Positions 8,650 through 17,393 of a stretch of 64,000 nt of DNA are shown here, in pieces (within the stretch, counting starts at the first letter, position 1; the number at the start of each line of letters is the position of its first letter). This DNA is from Brevundimonas goettingensis (lineage in GTDB: Bacteria > Pseudomonadota > Alphaproteobacteria > Caulobacterales > Caulobacteraceae): contig NZ_CP062222.1 of NCBI RefSeq assembly GCF_017487405.1, positions 2,217,001 through 2,281,000 on the forward strand. The letters run 5' to 3'. The notes beneath the pieces were generated by a model that ran no database searches, was not told where the DNA came from, and worked only from the letters and a program-made list of their open reading frames with translations. The position numbers and the translations under genes are program-made.

Positions 8650-11178
8650 TCAGAAGGTGTAGCGCAGCGAGGCCGAGATGGTGCGGCCGTTGAGGGTCTG
8701 CGCCTGAACCACGCCCGAAGCCGGGATGGCGCTGGCGCCGATGTTCACGATCGCGATCTCATCGAACACGTTGAAGGCGGTGAGGCCCAGCTCCACGTTC
8801 CGGACCGGCCGGACGTAGACATAGGGGTTCACGATCACATAGCCGGGCTGTACCAGAACGTTGTCGTCCTGAGCGTAGCTGCTGGTCGTGCCGTTGATCG
8901 TAGCGCCGACGGTGAACATGCCGTGCTCGTATTCCGGACGAACGTTGTAGAACAGTTCAGGCGCATGGCGCGGACGGTTGCCTTCGAGGGCGGCATTGAC
9001 CGAGTCGCTGTCGATGCTGGCCTTGGCGTAGGTGGCGCCGACGGCGACGCTGAACGGGCCGTAGCTGTACTCGCCTTCCAGCTCGATGCCGGTGGCGCTG
9101 TAGTCGCGGGTGAAGCTGATCACCTTGGGCGCGCCGGTGGAGTCCGCACCGATCTGGGTGTTGCTTTCGCCCGTCGAGGCCCAGAAAGCGGTGGCGTAGG
9201 CGGTCAGACCTTCCTGGCGGAACTTGACGCCGGCTTCGGCCTGTTCGACCTGGCCATAGGCGGTGTCCGAGTCGACCGGCTTGCCGGTGACCGAGTTGAA
9301 CTGCGGGGTGAACATCTGGCGTTCACCGGCGGCGCGACCGCCGCGGCTGTAGCGGCCAAAGACCGAAACCGGCTCGGCGATACGGTAGTTCACGCCGACC
9401 GAATAGGACACGTAGTCGTAGCCGTAGTCGACATTGCCGGGCTGGGCCAGCGGCAGGATGGCGACCTTGGTTTCCGGCAGGCTGATCGAGCCGTTGCCGT
9501 TGACGTCGATCGTGGCCTGGCCGACGCGGGTACCGCCGAGGCTGGCGCCATACAGGTCGCCGCTGACGTCGCCGTGGTCCAGACGAATGCTGGCGCCGAC
9601 GGCCAGCTTGCCGATCTGGTAGTTGGCCGAGGCATAGGGCGCGAGGGTCTGGTAGTTGACGTCGTACCGCTGGTGGTAGGTGTACAGGGCCGTCGCCGTG
9701 GCGAAGCCGTAGGCGATCATGCCGTTGTCGGTGACCGGGATGTTGGTCGCCGTGGTCAGGTTGTAGCGAACGGCCTGGCCGCCGGTCGTATAGCCTTCCA
9801 GGGCGTTGGCGAAGCTCCAGTACATGTCCACGTCCTGCGACGAGGCGTACAGACCGAAGGTCGTGGTCAGCTTGCCTTCACCGACGTTCCACACCTTCGA
9901 GGCGCGCAGGTCGTTGACGATGTTGTCCAGGCTGTTCAGCTCTGCATTGGCGTAGACGCCGATCTGCAGCTGGCCGTTGCCGTTCAGGGTCGCGGGGCTG
10001 GCGATGACCTGACCGGCGTTCGGGCCGGTGGCATAGGACAGCCGCGAACCCGGACCGGCGAAGGCGGCCATCAAGCTGGTCGCCGGCATGCTCACCAGCG
10101 AGATGTCGTCGTTGAACTCGCCCGAAATCCGCGAGTAACGAAGCTTCTCGGAGATGGTCCAGCCGTTGAGGTCGTACTGGCCTTCGGCCCCGACCGACTT
10201 GACCACGCCATGCACGCCGTTGCGACGGTCGAAGGTGGTCGGATTATTGTTCTGGTCGACGCCGTTATAGATGGCGGTGTCGTTCGACAGCGTGGTGTCG
10301 CGCAGGCCATCCGTGCCCGGCAGGCTGGCGAAGCTCGGATCGTTGTTCGAGCCGGAAGCGACCAGCGGGAACAGGCCGTAGTTGGGCTGACGGTCGTCCA
10401 GATACTTGGCGTAGAAGCGGATGTAGCCGTGGTCCAGCTGGCGGGTCAGGTTGGCCTTGAACTGGCCGCCCTTGAAGCCGTCGTAGCCGATGTCGCGCGG
10501 GCCTTCGCCCTGACGATAGAAGCCGCCGACATGGTAGCGCCAGCCGTCGCCCAGCGGGGCGCCGTAGTCGAAGTCGACGCGGTTCAGATCGTAGTCCAGG
10601 CCCGAGGTCACCATGACCGCCCCGCCCTCTTCTTCACCCGTCTTGGAGATGAAGTTGATCAGGCCGCCCGGCGAGTTGGAGGCGAAGGTCGAGGCCGAAC
10701 CGCCGCGGATCACCTGGACCTGCGACAGGCCCATGTCGGCGCGCAGGAACATGTCGGTCGAACCGAAGTGAATGTCGCCGAACTCCAGGACCGGCAGGCC
10801 GTCTTCCTGGATTTGCAGATATTTGGAGCCGTCGGCGGCCAGCGGCAGGCCGCGCACGGTCACCGAGGACACGCCGTCGATGCCCGAGGTTTCGGCGCGG
10901 ATGCCCGGCAGGTTGCCGATGATGCCGGCGACGCTGGAGGTGCCGACCTTGGGCAGGTCGACCTCATCCAGGGTGCTGGCGGAAATGGCGGAGTCGAGCA
11001 GGTCGCGGCCCTTGGCGACGCCGGTGCTGAACGCCTTGGGAGCCGTGCGGATCGGAGCGTCGGCGGCCGGAGCGGCCTGGGCCGTCGCGGCGGGCGGGGT
11101 GGCGGCAGGCGCCTCGGCCATGGCCGGCGCGGCCAGCAGAAGCGGCATGATCGCCGCCGACAGATACAGATAGTTCAT
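8650..11178 (-). CDS. TonB-dependent receptor
   Basis: An 842-residue outer-membrane receptor. The signal peptide ends near APAMAEA (about 22). A plug domain covers about 60-190 (VAGIIGNLPGIRAETSG, SVTVRGLPL, SQVQVIRGGSAS, PGGLINFIS). A 22-strand-type barrel follows and ends in ASLRYTF, with the terminal aromatic expected for barrel assembly. It contains long Asn/Tyr-rich loops. The substrate cannot be read from the sequence; no transporter or enzyme is linked. Its AT-rich upstream region (11220-11345) differs sharply from the rest of the window and holds repeated TATCAGTA and TACCTA motifs, suggesting a regulated promoter. Confidence 0.9.
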   Translation of the reverse strand: MNYLYLSAAIMPLLLAAPAMAEAPAATPPAATAQAAPAADAPIRTAPKAFSTGVAKGRDLLDSAISASTLDEVDLPKVGTSSVAGIIGNLPGIRAETSGIDGVSSVTVRGLPLAADGSKYLQIQEDGLPVLEFGDIHFGSTDMFLRADMGLSQVQVIRGGSASTFASNSPGGLINFISKTGEEEGGAVMVTSGLDYDLNRVDFDYGAPLGDGWRYHVGGFYRQGEGPRDIGYDGFKGGQFKANLTRQLDHGYIRFYAKYLDDRQPNYGLFPLVASGSNNDPSFASLPGTDGLRDTTLSNDTAIYNGVDQNNNPTTFDRRNGVHGVVKSVGAEGQYDLNGWTISEKLRYSRISGEFNDDISLVSMPATSLMAAFAGPGSRLSYATGPNAGQVIASPATLNGNGQLQIGVYANAELNSLDNIVNDLRASKVWNVGEGKLTTTFGLYASSQDVDMYWSFANALEGYTTGGQAVRYNLTTATNIPVTDNGMIAYGFATATALYTYHQRYDVNYQTLAPYASANYQIGKLAVGASIRLDHGDVSGDLYGASLGGTRVGQATIDVNGNGSISLPETKVAILPLAQPGNVDYGYDYVSYSVGVNYRIAEPVSVFGRYSRGGRAAGERQMFTPQFNSVTGKPVDSDTAYGQVEQAEAGVKFRQEGLTAYATAFWASTGESNTQIGADSTGAPKVISFTRDYSATGIELEGEYSYGPFSVAVGATYAKASIDSDSVNAALEGNRPRHAPELFYNVRPEYEHGMFTVGATINGTTSSYAQDDNVLVQPGYVIVNPYVYVRPVRNVELGLTAFNVFDEIAIVNIGASAIPASGVVQAQTLNGRTISASLRYTF

Positions 11179-11606
11179 TCAGTCCCCGCAGGTCTTTTTG
11201 GTTGCGCGCATTTCTTCTGAAATACGTAGTGTTACCTATATAGAATAGATGGGTTAAATATCAGTAACGCTGCTCGATATAATGTACGAAATCGGGACTT
11301 ATCAGTATTTCTACCTAATCCCGAAGAACAACAGTACATGAGCAAGTTGACGTAGCGTCGCCCGCAGTGGACGACCGCAGGAGCCCGCAGCGTCGGACGC
11401 GGGGCGTGGAAGCCCGAAGCCTCGCCGCCGCTTCGATGACGATGTCCGCAAAGTCCGTCGCCGGACGGCGCCCGAAGGTCCCGGCGCCGTCGGCGCGTCA
11501 CGATGCGCCGGCCCCGTTCCCCGATCATCAGGCCCCGATCACCGGACCTCGATCACCCGCCCTTTGATAGCGAGGTTCAGCGCCCGACCCGGCGCCGCCC
11601 CTGCCC
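11179..11606. promoter_or_regulatory. 428-base intergenic region with AT-rich promoter and repeated motifs
   Basis: The stretch separates two leftward genes. Bases 11220-11345 are strikingly AT-rich. TATCAGTA occurs at 11259-11266 and 11300-11307 (41 bases apart, about four helical turns). TACCTA occurs at 11233-11238 and 11312-11317, flanking them. This arrangement resembles an operator array for the receptor gene. Bases 11345-11606 are GC-rich and I see no gene in them. Confidence 0.4.
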
Positions 11607-13439
11607 TCAGGCCACGTTGCGGAACGACCAGTCCGCGTCTTCGTGGGCCGGTTCGGCCGCATACGATTGCCCGGCCTCGCCACCCAGGCGGAAGCGCGCG
11701 ACCAGTCTGGCCAGTTCGTCGGCCTCGGTCGCCAGGCTGCGCGCGGCGGCGGTGGCTTCCTTGACCATGGCGGCGTTCTGCTGGGTCATGCTGTCCATGC
11801 TGGCGACGGCGCTGTTGACCTGTTTCAACTTGTCGGCCTGGGCGCCCGAGCTGTGGGCGATCTCGCTGATCAGCGCATTGGTGTCGCCGATCTTGGAGCC
11901 GATCCGGGCCAGCATCTTGCCGGTGTCGCCGACGCGGCCGACGCCCGACTGGACCTGTTCCGAAGACTTGGTGATCAGCGCCTTGATGTCGCGCGCCGCA
12001 TCGGCGGAACGCTGGGCCAGGGCGCGCACCTCGGTCGCCACGACGGCGAAGCCGCGACCCGCGTCGCCGGCGCGCGCCGCCTCGACGCCCGCGTTGAGCG
12101 CCAGAAGATTGGTCTGGAAGGCGATGCCGTCGATCAGGTTGATGATCTGGCCGATCTCTTCCGAGCTCGACTGGATGGCGTCCATGGCCGAGACGGCCTC
12201 GTCGACGATGGCGCCGCCCTCGGTGGCGTTGGAGTTTGCCACGGTGATGGCCGTGCGGGCGTCGGCGGCGCGCTGGGCGGTCTCGCCGACCATGCTGGTG
12301 ACCTGCTCGGTCGCCGTGGTGGTTTCCTGCAGACGGGTGGCCTGTTGCTGGGTGCGTTGCGACAGGTTTTCGGACGCCGAATAGATCTCGGCGGCGCCGG
12401 AGTGAACGCTCTGCGCCGAACGGGCGACGCTGGAAATGCTCTGCTCCAGGCCTTCGACGGCGCTGTTGAACGACTTGCGCAGGCGCTCGTATTCCGGCGC
12501 GAACGGCTTGCTAATGACGTGGGTCAGATCGCCGGAGGCCAGGGCCTCAAGGGCGGTGTCCAGCGATTCCACGACCCGGCGCTGGGCCTCGTCGGCGCCG
12601 ACCTTGGCCAGATCGGCCTGCTCCTTGGCCCGTTCGGCTTCGGCCTTGGCGAGGTCCGCCTCCGCCTTGGCCAGGGCCGCATCGCGGAAGACCAGAACGG
12701 CGCGGGCCATGTCGCCCAGTTCGTCGGCGCGGTCGGCGTTGACGGTGATGTCGTTGTCGCCCTTGGCCAGCTGGGCCATGGCGGCGGTCAGGGTGGTGAT
12801 GGGACGCGCGATCGTCCGGCTCAGCAGGACCGAAAGGGTCATGGCGGTCGCGATCAGGGCGATGCCGCCGAGGATCAAGGCGGCGATGGCGGTGGTGATG
12901 GCGTCTTCCTGACGCTGGCCGTTCTTGGCGATCAGCTCCGCCTGGACCGTCCGGATGTCGCGCAGGGGCAGCACGGCCTCGCTGACCAGAACCTTCTTGC
13001 CGGCGTCGCGCACGATCTGCTGCGCCTCGTCGCGCCGGCCCGAGCGAACCACCTGAATGATCCGGTCGCCCCAGTCCTTGCGCCAGGCCAGGGTCGCCGT
13101 GTGCGAGTCCTCAAGGCTCTTCAGGTTAGCAGGATCTTTCAGCTGACCCTTCATCTCGGTGTAGATGGTATCGTATTCGTCGCGGCCTTCGTAATAGGAC
13201 TTGAGGTAGGTCTCGTCCCCGGTCACGAGGAAGCCCCGGAACTGGCTGTTCTGCCGCAGGATAGCGGTCTCCAACGACAGGGCGTTGGCGTGGATCGACT
13301 GGCTCAGATTGTTGCTGTCGGTCGACGACCGGATCATCCAGATCGTGCCGAAGAACACCGTCATCATGATCGCGGCAGAGACGCAGATCAGAACGAATGA
13401 CAGGCTCAGTTTCCGGGTAATATTCATCGCAGCGATCAT
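11607..13439 (-). CDS. Methyl-accepting chemotaxis protein with CHASE3 domain
   Basis: A membrane chemoreceptor of about 610 residues. A first membrane helix ([20 protein letters not shown]) is followed by a CHASE3-type helical sensor (about 40-175; [20 protein letters not shown]). A second helix ([22 protein letters not shown]) precedes a HAMP domain ([17 protein letters not shown]) and a second HAMP-like linker after an Ala/Glu/Lys-rich coiled coil. The MCP signalling domain carries the conserved hairpin tip [20 protein letters not shown]. It feeds the CheA/CheW pathway. No CheR-docking pentapeptide ends the protein. The start is uncertain: TTG at 13454, ATG at 13439 and ATG at 13427 are all possible and none has a good ribosome site. 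Confidence 0.92.
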   Translation of the reverse strand: MIAAMNITRKLSLSFVLICVSAAIMMTVFFGTIWMIRSSTDSNNLSQSIHANALSLETAILRQNSQFRGFLVTGDETYLKSYYEGRDEYDTIYTEMKGQLKDPANLKSLEDSHTATLAWRKDWGDRIIQVVRSGRRDEAQQIVRDAGKKVLVSEAVLPLRDIRTVQAELIAKNGQRQEDAITTAIAALILGGIALIATAMTLSVLLSRTIARPITTLTAAMAQLAKGDNDITVNADRADELGDMARAVLVFRDAALAKAEADLAKAEAERAKEQADLAKVGADEAQRRVVESLDTALEALASGDLTHVISKPFAPEYERLRKSFNSAVEGLEQSISSVARSAQSVHSGAAEIYSASENLSQRTQQQATRLQETTTATEQVTSMVGETAQRAADARTAITVANSNATEGGAIVDEAVSAMDAIQSSSEEIGQIINLIDGIAFQTNLLALNAGVEAARAGDAGRGFAVVATEVRALAQRSADAARDIKALITKSSEQVQSGVGRVGDTGKMLARIGSKIGDTNALISEIAHSSGAQADKLKQVNSAVASMDSMTQQNAAMVKEATAAARSLATEADELARLVARFRLGGEAGQSYAAEPAHEDADWSFRNVA

Positions 13440-13580
13440 GTTCTTGATTTGCAACTTTGTTTACGTGGCCAGCCCGAGACAGAAGGACGAAGGGTCCAAC
13501 AGGTGCGGAATTCACGCTCCTGAACGACCGACGCGCAGTGTTCGAAAACGGGACTCCACCTGCCACGGTTGACTACATTT

Positions 13581-13598
13581 GGTTGAAGGGAGGGTTAA
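13581..13598 (-). promoter_or_regulatory. Candidate CtrA-binding site upstream of the chemoreceptor gene
   Basis: On the minus strand the bases read TTAACCCTCCCTTCAACC. This is close to the CtrA full site TTAA-N7-TTAAC, with one change in the right half. CtrA is the cell-cycle regulator that drives motility and chemotaxis genes in Caulobacterales. The site is about 140 bases upstream of the receptor start. Confidence 0.4.
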
Positions 13599-13663
13599 CA
13601 GCGCGCCGAATGTCGCCTCTGCTTCAAATCCGGACCCCGCGCAGCCCGCTCACTTGTATAAGC

Positions 13664-13679
13664 TAGGTATTTTTACCTA
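13664..13679. promoter_or_regulatory. Palindrome TAGGTA-N4-TACCTA
   Basis: A perfect inverted repeat with a T-rich centre in the gap between divergent genes. The half-site TACCTA recurs in the promoter region at 11233 and 11312. It could be an operator or a small terminator-like hairpin; no regulator is identifiable. Confidence 0.3.
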
Positions 13680-13932
13680 ACGGCGTCCGCTCGACGCATG
13701 GGCGGGGCGAACGGCGGCGGACAAGACACCGGTCCCAAAACCCGCACCCAGGCCCCGCCGGACACTCGGGAATTTATATGAATTTAACGATCGTGGCCTA
13801 GCTACCGAAGGATCGACGGCTCGCGAATGACCGACTGAAGTGGCTGGTCGCGGCGAACGATTAGATCGCGGATACTTCCGAAGTACTTGGAAGGGCGCAT
13901 CGGGAATAGTTGACTATGCGGATCGTGAATTG

Positions 13933-15003
13933 ATGACTGTACTCACGACCGCCGACGCCCGGCATGAATTCCTGCGCCAGGCCCAGCGCTGCCGCGAGAT
14001 GGGCTCTCCCTTCCTGGCCTCCGTTCTCGAGGCCGTGGACCGCCAGCTTCTTCACGCGCCGATCAGCGCGAACATGATCATGGACTGGTCGGGCGATCTG
14101 GCCGCGGCCGCCGTGGCCCTGCGCTTCAACGGCGCGCTCCATGCCCTCGCGCGTCGCGGCGAGCCCCAGTATCTCGCGGCCCTGTACCGCCGAGAGCATG
14201 ACGACTTCGACGGCGCCGTCGCCGCCGCCCTGGCGCAGGAAGACCGCTTCATCGCCAACTGGCTGCGTGAGCCGACCCAGACCAATGAGATCGCCCGCGC
14301 GGCCGCGATCCTGTCCGGCCTGATGGCGGCGCCGCTAAATCGGCCCATGCCGTTCGAACTGCTGGAGCTCGGCTCCAGCTGCGGCCTGAACCTCAATCTC
14401 GCACGTTATGCCTATGACCTCGGCGGCCTGACCGCGGGCGACCCTGCCTCCCCCGTCCGGATCGCGCCCCGGTGGCGCGGCGCGGCGCCGACCGTCACTC
14501 CGGTGACCATCGCCTCGGCGCGCGGCGTCGACCTGCATCCGCTGAACGCCGCCGACGCCAACGACCGCGAACGCCTGCTGTCCTTCACCTGGTCGGACCA
14601 GCCCGAACGCTCGAAGCGGCTGGAAGGCGCCCTGCAGGTCGCGCTGGCCCATCCGCCGCGCATCGAACGCGGCGACGCCCTGGACTGGCTGACCGAGCAA
14701 CTGGCCCAGCCGCAGGAGTTCGGACAGTGCCGCGCCATCGTCCACTCGATGTTCCTGCAGTATCTGCCCGATTGGGACCAGCAGGCGATCTCGATCATGA
14801 TCGCCGCCGCCGGCGCGATGGCGACCTCCGAACGCCCCCTGATCTGGATCGGCTATGAGTGGACCAAGGACCGCACCGAGGTGGAGCTGCGCCTCACGTC
14901 CTGGCCGTCCGGCGAAACCGTCGTCCTGGCCAAGGGCCACCCCTATGGCGACTGGCTGGAATGGCTCGACGCCTCGGCGATGCCGGTGGAAGTCGCCGCC
15001 TAG
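13933..15003 (+). CDS. DUF2332 family protein
   Basis: A 356-residue cytoplasmic protein from the ATG at 13933 (MTVLTTADARHEFLRQAQRC). It matches the DUF2332 family in length and conserved blocks: FELLELGSSCGLNLNLARYAY, which resembles a methyltransferase-like Gly-rich loop, then DLHPLNAADANDRERLLSFTWSD and later IVHSMFLQYLP. No function is established for the family. The upstream GTG at 13840 would add 31 residues without a visible ribosome site. The gene converges on the galactonolactonase gene with only 6 bases between stops and no terminator. Confidence 0.85.
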   Translation: MTVLTTADARHEFLRQAQRCREMGSPFLASVLEAVDRQLLHAPISANMIMDWSGDLAAAAVALRFNGALHALARRGEPQYLAALYRREHDDFDGAVAAALAQEDRFIANWLREPTQTNEIARAAAILSGLMAAPLNRPMPFELLELGSSCGLNLNLARYAYDLGGLTAGDPASPVRIAPRWRGAAPTVTPVTIASARGVDLHPLNAADANDRERLLSFTWSDQPERSKRLEGALQVALAHPPRIERGDALDWLTEQLAQPQEFGQCRAIVHSMFLQYLPDWDQQAISIMIAAAGAMATSERPLIWIGYEWTKDRTEVELRLTSWPSGETVVLAKGHPYGDWLEWLDASAMPVEVAA

Positions 15004-15009
15004 GATCGC

Positions 15010-15870
15010 CTACGGCAGCCGGATCAGGTTCTGAACCAGACCCGGCGTCTCGACCCGCACGCGATACAGGCCGCCCAGTGTCGGCTGTTCGGCGCGCTTG
15101 TCCGCATTCCCCAGCCAGGCCGTGGTCATATAGAGGTCTTGCAGGTCCGCGCCGCCGAAGGCCGCCTTGGTCACCGTCTGCACCGGCGTCTGGATCTTGC
15201 CGATCCGCTCGCCCTCGGGCGAGTACAGCCCCACGCCCCAGCCGTTGAACAGACCGACGTGCAGCACCCCGTCGGCGCGCATGGTCGGCCCGTCGCAATA
15301 GCCGTCATCGGTCACCGCGAAGACCCGTCGGTTCGACAGCACGCCCGCCTCGTGATCGAAGGCCAGCACCGTCTTGGCCAGGGTGTCGTGGTGATACAGG
15401 GTCTTGCCGTCGGGGCTCAGGCACGGGCCGTTGGTGACGCCGTAGCCGTCGTCATGCCGAACCAGCTCGCCCTCGAACCAGCGATAGAGGGCGCCAGTCT
15501 TCTGTTCCTCAGAATCGTCCATCGACCCGAACCACAGCGAGCCGTCCGGCGCCACGAAGCCGTCGTTCAGCCGGTTCTGCGGCCGGTCTTCCTCGACGGG
15601 CAGGATCAGGGTGAAGCCGCCCGTCGCCGGATCGAACCGGTGCAGGCCGCCGCGCACGCCGCACATCAGCGACCCGTCCTCGGCCGGCAGGGCGAAGCCG
15701 ATCTGGTCGGGCGCGTCCCACGACGCCTTCTCGCCGGTTGCGGGCGTATAGCGATGCAGCCGCCGCCCCTTGATGTCGACGAACCACAGGCAGGACCGGG
15801 CCGCATCCCAGACGGGGCCCTCCCCCAGCTCGGCGCCCAGATCCCAGATCAGCTCAGGTTCGGCAGTCAT
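15010..15870 (-). CDS. SMP-30/gluconolactonase family protein, probable galactonolactonase
   Basis: A 286-residue six-bladed beta-propeller lactonase. Metal-ligand positions of the family are visible: E17 (LGEGPVWD), N147 (VTNGPCLSPDG) and D193 (YCDGPTM). R100 and N102 in RLNDG lie near the active site. It lacks a signal peptide, so it is probably cytoplasmic. It is the last gene of a leftward operon (symporter, KDGal kinase, KDPGal aldolase), with its start overlapping the aldolase stop by one base. From that setting it most likely hydrolyses D-galactono-lactone, made by the SDR dehydrogenase at 20084, to galactonate. Substrate specificity within the family is broad, so an arabino- or xylonolactone is also possible. 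Confidence 0.85.
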   Translation of the reverse strand: MTAEPELIWDLGAELGEGPVWDAARSCLWFVDIKGRRLHRYTPATGEKASWDAPDQIGFALPAEDGSLMCGVRGGLHRFDPATGGFTLILPVEEDRPQNRLNDGFVAPDGSLWFGSMDDSEEQKTGALYRWFEGELVRHDDGYGVTNGPCLSPDGKTLYHHDTLAKTVLAFDHEAGVLSNRRVFAVTDDGYCDGPTMRADGVLHVGLFNGWGVGLYSPEGERIGKIQTPVQTVTKAAFGGADLQDLYMTTAWLGNADKRAEQPTLGGLYRVRVETPGLVQNLIRLP

Positions 15871-16511
15871 CAGGCGGACGGGCTCCAGGACGCGCTCCAG
15901 GCGCCGACGAAGGCGCGGGCGACAGCGCCGACCTCGCTAGCCGTCCGGCCGGGCTTGTACAAGGCGGAGCCGATGCCGAAGCCGTCGGCCCCCGCCGCGC
16001 GCCAACCGGCCATATTGGCGGGATCGACGCCGCCCACCGCATAGAGGGGCTGGCCCTTCGGCAGCACCGCCTTCACGGCCTTGACCGCACCGGGCCCTGC
16101 CAGTTCGGCCGGGAACAGCTTCAGCACATCGGCGCCCGCCTCCAGCGCCGCGAAGGCCTCCGTCGGGGTGAAGAAGCCCGGCATGGAGAAGAGGCCCAGG
16201 GCCTTGGTCCGTTCGATGACGCGCGGATTGATATTGGGCGAGATGATCAGCTGACCACCGGCTCCGGCGACGTCCTCGGCCGCCTGAGGCGTCAGCACCG
16301 TGCCCGCCCCAACCACCGCCCGGCCGTCCAGGGCGTCGCGCAGCAGGCGGATGCTCTCGAGCGGGCGCGGCGAGTTCAGCGGCACCTCCAGGCAGGTGAA
16401 GCCGGCGTCGACCAGGGCCTCGCCGACCCCGACCGCCTCTTCCGGCGTCAGGCCGCGCAGGATGGCGACCAGAGGGAGGGCGTCGAGGGCGGATTGAACA
16501 GTGAGCGTCAT
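15870..16511 (-). CDS. dgoA: 2-dehydro-3-deoxy-6-phosphogalactonate aldolase
   Basis: A 213-residue class I KDPG/KDPGal aldolase. It splits 2-keto-3-deoxy-6-phosphogalactonate into pyruvate and glyceraldehyde-3-phosphate. The Schiff-base lysine is K131 in DVLKLFPAE. The acid/base glutamate is E42 in LEVPLNS, and the phosphate/substrate loop ILRG includes R19. ISPNINPRVI and SMPGFFTPTEAF are typical of the DgoA branch. The gene overlaps the kinase upstream by 4 bases (ATGA) and the lactonase downstream by 1 base. The neighbouring DgoK-type kinase supports galactose rather than glucose as the source sugar. Confidence 0.93.
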   Translation of the reverse strand: MTLTVQSALDALPLVAILRGLTPEEAVGVGEALVDAGFTCLEVPLNSPRPLESIRLLRDALDGRAVVGAGTVLTPQAAEDVAGAGGQLIISPNINPRVIERTKALGLFSMPGFFTPTEAFAALEAGADVLKLFPAELAGPGAVKAVKAVLPKGQPLYAVGGVDPANMAGWRAAGADGFGIGSALYKPGRTASEVGAVARAFVGAWSASWSPSA

Positions 16512-17383
16512 GGCAGGGCCTTCCAGATTCGATAGAGGCCGCGCGCCACGGCGACTTCGCCCGACACCCGGCTGACCTGCGCGAAACCGGCCAAAGCCAG
16601 GGCGCGCTCATATCGGGCCGCGACCTGTTCCTCGCCGACCACGCGAACGGGGCTGGCGCGGTCCGTCGCCTCGGCGGCCAGTTCGGCGCCGATCAGCAGG
16701 CCCGACAGAAAGTCCGCCGCGCCGTCCGGATCGAGCTGGCCCGCGAGACTGCGCACGCGGATATTGAACAGATGGGCGGTGACCGCCGGATCCGACAGGG
16801 CCAGACGCACCCCGTCGTCGAAGGCTGCGTCATGGCCGCCCGGCTGGCCCATGCCGCGCCCGATCAGGGTCGCCTCGCGCACGGCGGCGAACAGCTCTCC
16901 GGTCAGGAAGGTGCGGAATCCCGTGATCGCGCCGCCTTCGACGTGGATCCATTTGCAGTGGGTGCCCGGGGCGACCATCAGCCCGGTCTCGCCGGGCTCG
17001 AACAGACCCAGGGCCTGGGTCTCCTCGCCGCGCATGACGTCGCCGAGCCCGTTGGGTATCAGGGCGACGCCCGGGACGATGCGGATGTCGCGATCGGCGA
17101 CGGGCCGGGCCAGCTGCGCCGCAAGCCCCGCGGCGTTGGCGGGACAGAAGACATAGGGCGCTTCGATCCAGCCCTGACGCGAGCCCGCCATGCCCGCGAT
17201 CAGCACGGGCGCTTCGCCCAACCAGTCGCCCGCGACCTCGTCCAGCACCCCGGCGAAGGAGTCCGCGCTCAGACGCCCCGCCCCGCGCGGATCGACGCGG
17301 CGATCCAGCACCTGCCCCTCCGCGCCGAGGCGCATGACACGCAGATTGCTGGTGCCCCAATCGACTCCGATCAGTTCCGTCAT
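16508..17383 (-). CDS. dgoK: 2-dehydro-3-deoxygalactonokinase
   Basis: A 291-residue kinase of the DgoK family, which phosphorylates 2-keto-3-deoxygalactonate at C6 with ATP. Visible motifs are the N-terminal phosphate loop GVDWGTSNLR (6-15), GMAGSRQGWIEAPY (about 64-77) and the conserved VAPGTHCKWIHVEGG (about 137-151). Length matches the family. It lies between the symporter (10 bases away) and the aldolase (4-base overlap), in the order of a single transcript. The next enzyme in the pathway is the adjacent aldolase. Confidence 0.93.
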   Translation of the reverse strand: MTELIGVDWGTSNLRVMRLGAEGQVLDRRVDPRGAGRLSADSFAGVLDEVAGDWLGEAPVLIAGMAGSRQGWIEAPYVFCPANAAGLAAQLARPVADRDIRIVPGVALIPNGLGDVMRGEETQALGLFEPGETGLMVAPGTHCKWIHVEGGAITGFRTFLTGELFAAVREATLIGRGMGQPGGHDAAFDDGVRLALSDPAVTAHLFNIRVRSLAGQLDPDGAADFLSGLLIGAELAAEATDRASPVRVVGEEQVAARYERALALAGFAQVSRVSGEVAVARGLYRIWKALP

Positions 17384-17393
17384 GGGCGGGCCG

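Larger units (their letters stand above)
13440..13932. promoter_or_regulatory. About 490-base divergent intergenic region with CtrA-like box and palindrome
   Basis: It lies between the leftward chemoreceptor and the rightward DUF2332 gene. It contains a CtrA-like motif at 13581-13598 (minus) and a perfect palindrome TAGGTA-N4-TACCTA at 13664-13679. An AT-rich patch near 13770-13790 contains ATTTATATGAATTTAA. I see no convincing gene in it; a GTG-started extension of the DUF2332 frame to 13840 lacks support. Confidence 0.4.

Noticed and set aside
8923..11220. 765-residue plus-strand frame
   Set aside because: Low-complexity Val/Gly/Asp/Arg composition typical of the antisense of a receptor gene; the receptor is on the minus strand.
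11232..11528. 98-residue minus-strand frame in the intergenic region
   Set aside because: Starts in GC-rich DNA and runs into the AT-rich promoter; no ribosome site and no coding bias.
11643..13400. 585-residue plus-strand frame opposite the chemoreceptor
   Set aside because: Antisense frame of a well-defined methyl-accepting protein; Gly/Asp/Leu/Arg composition without domains.
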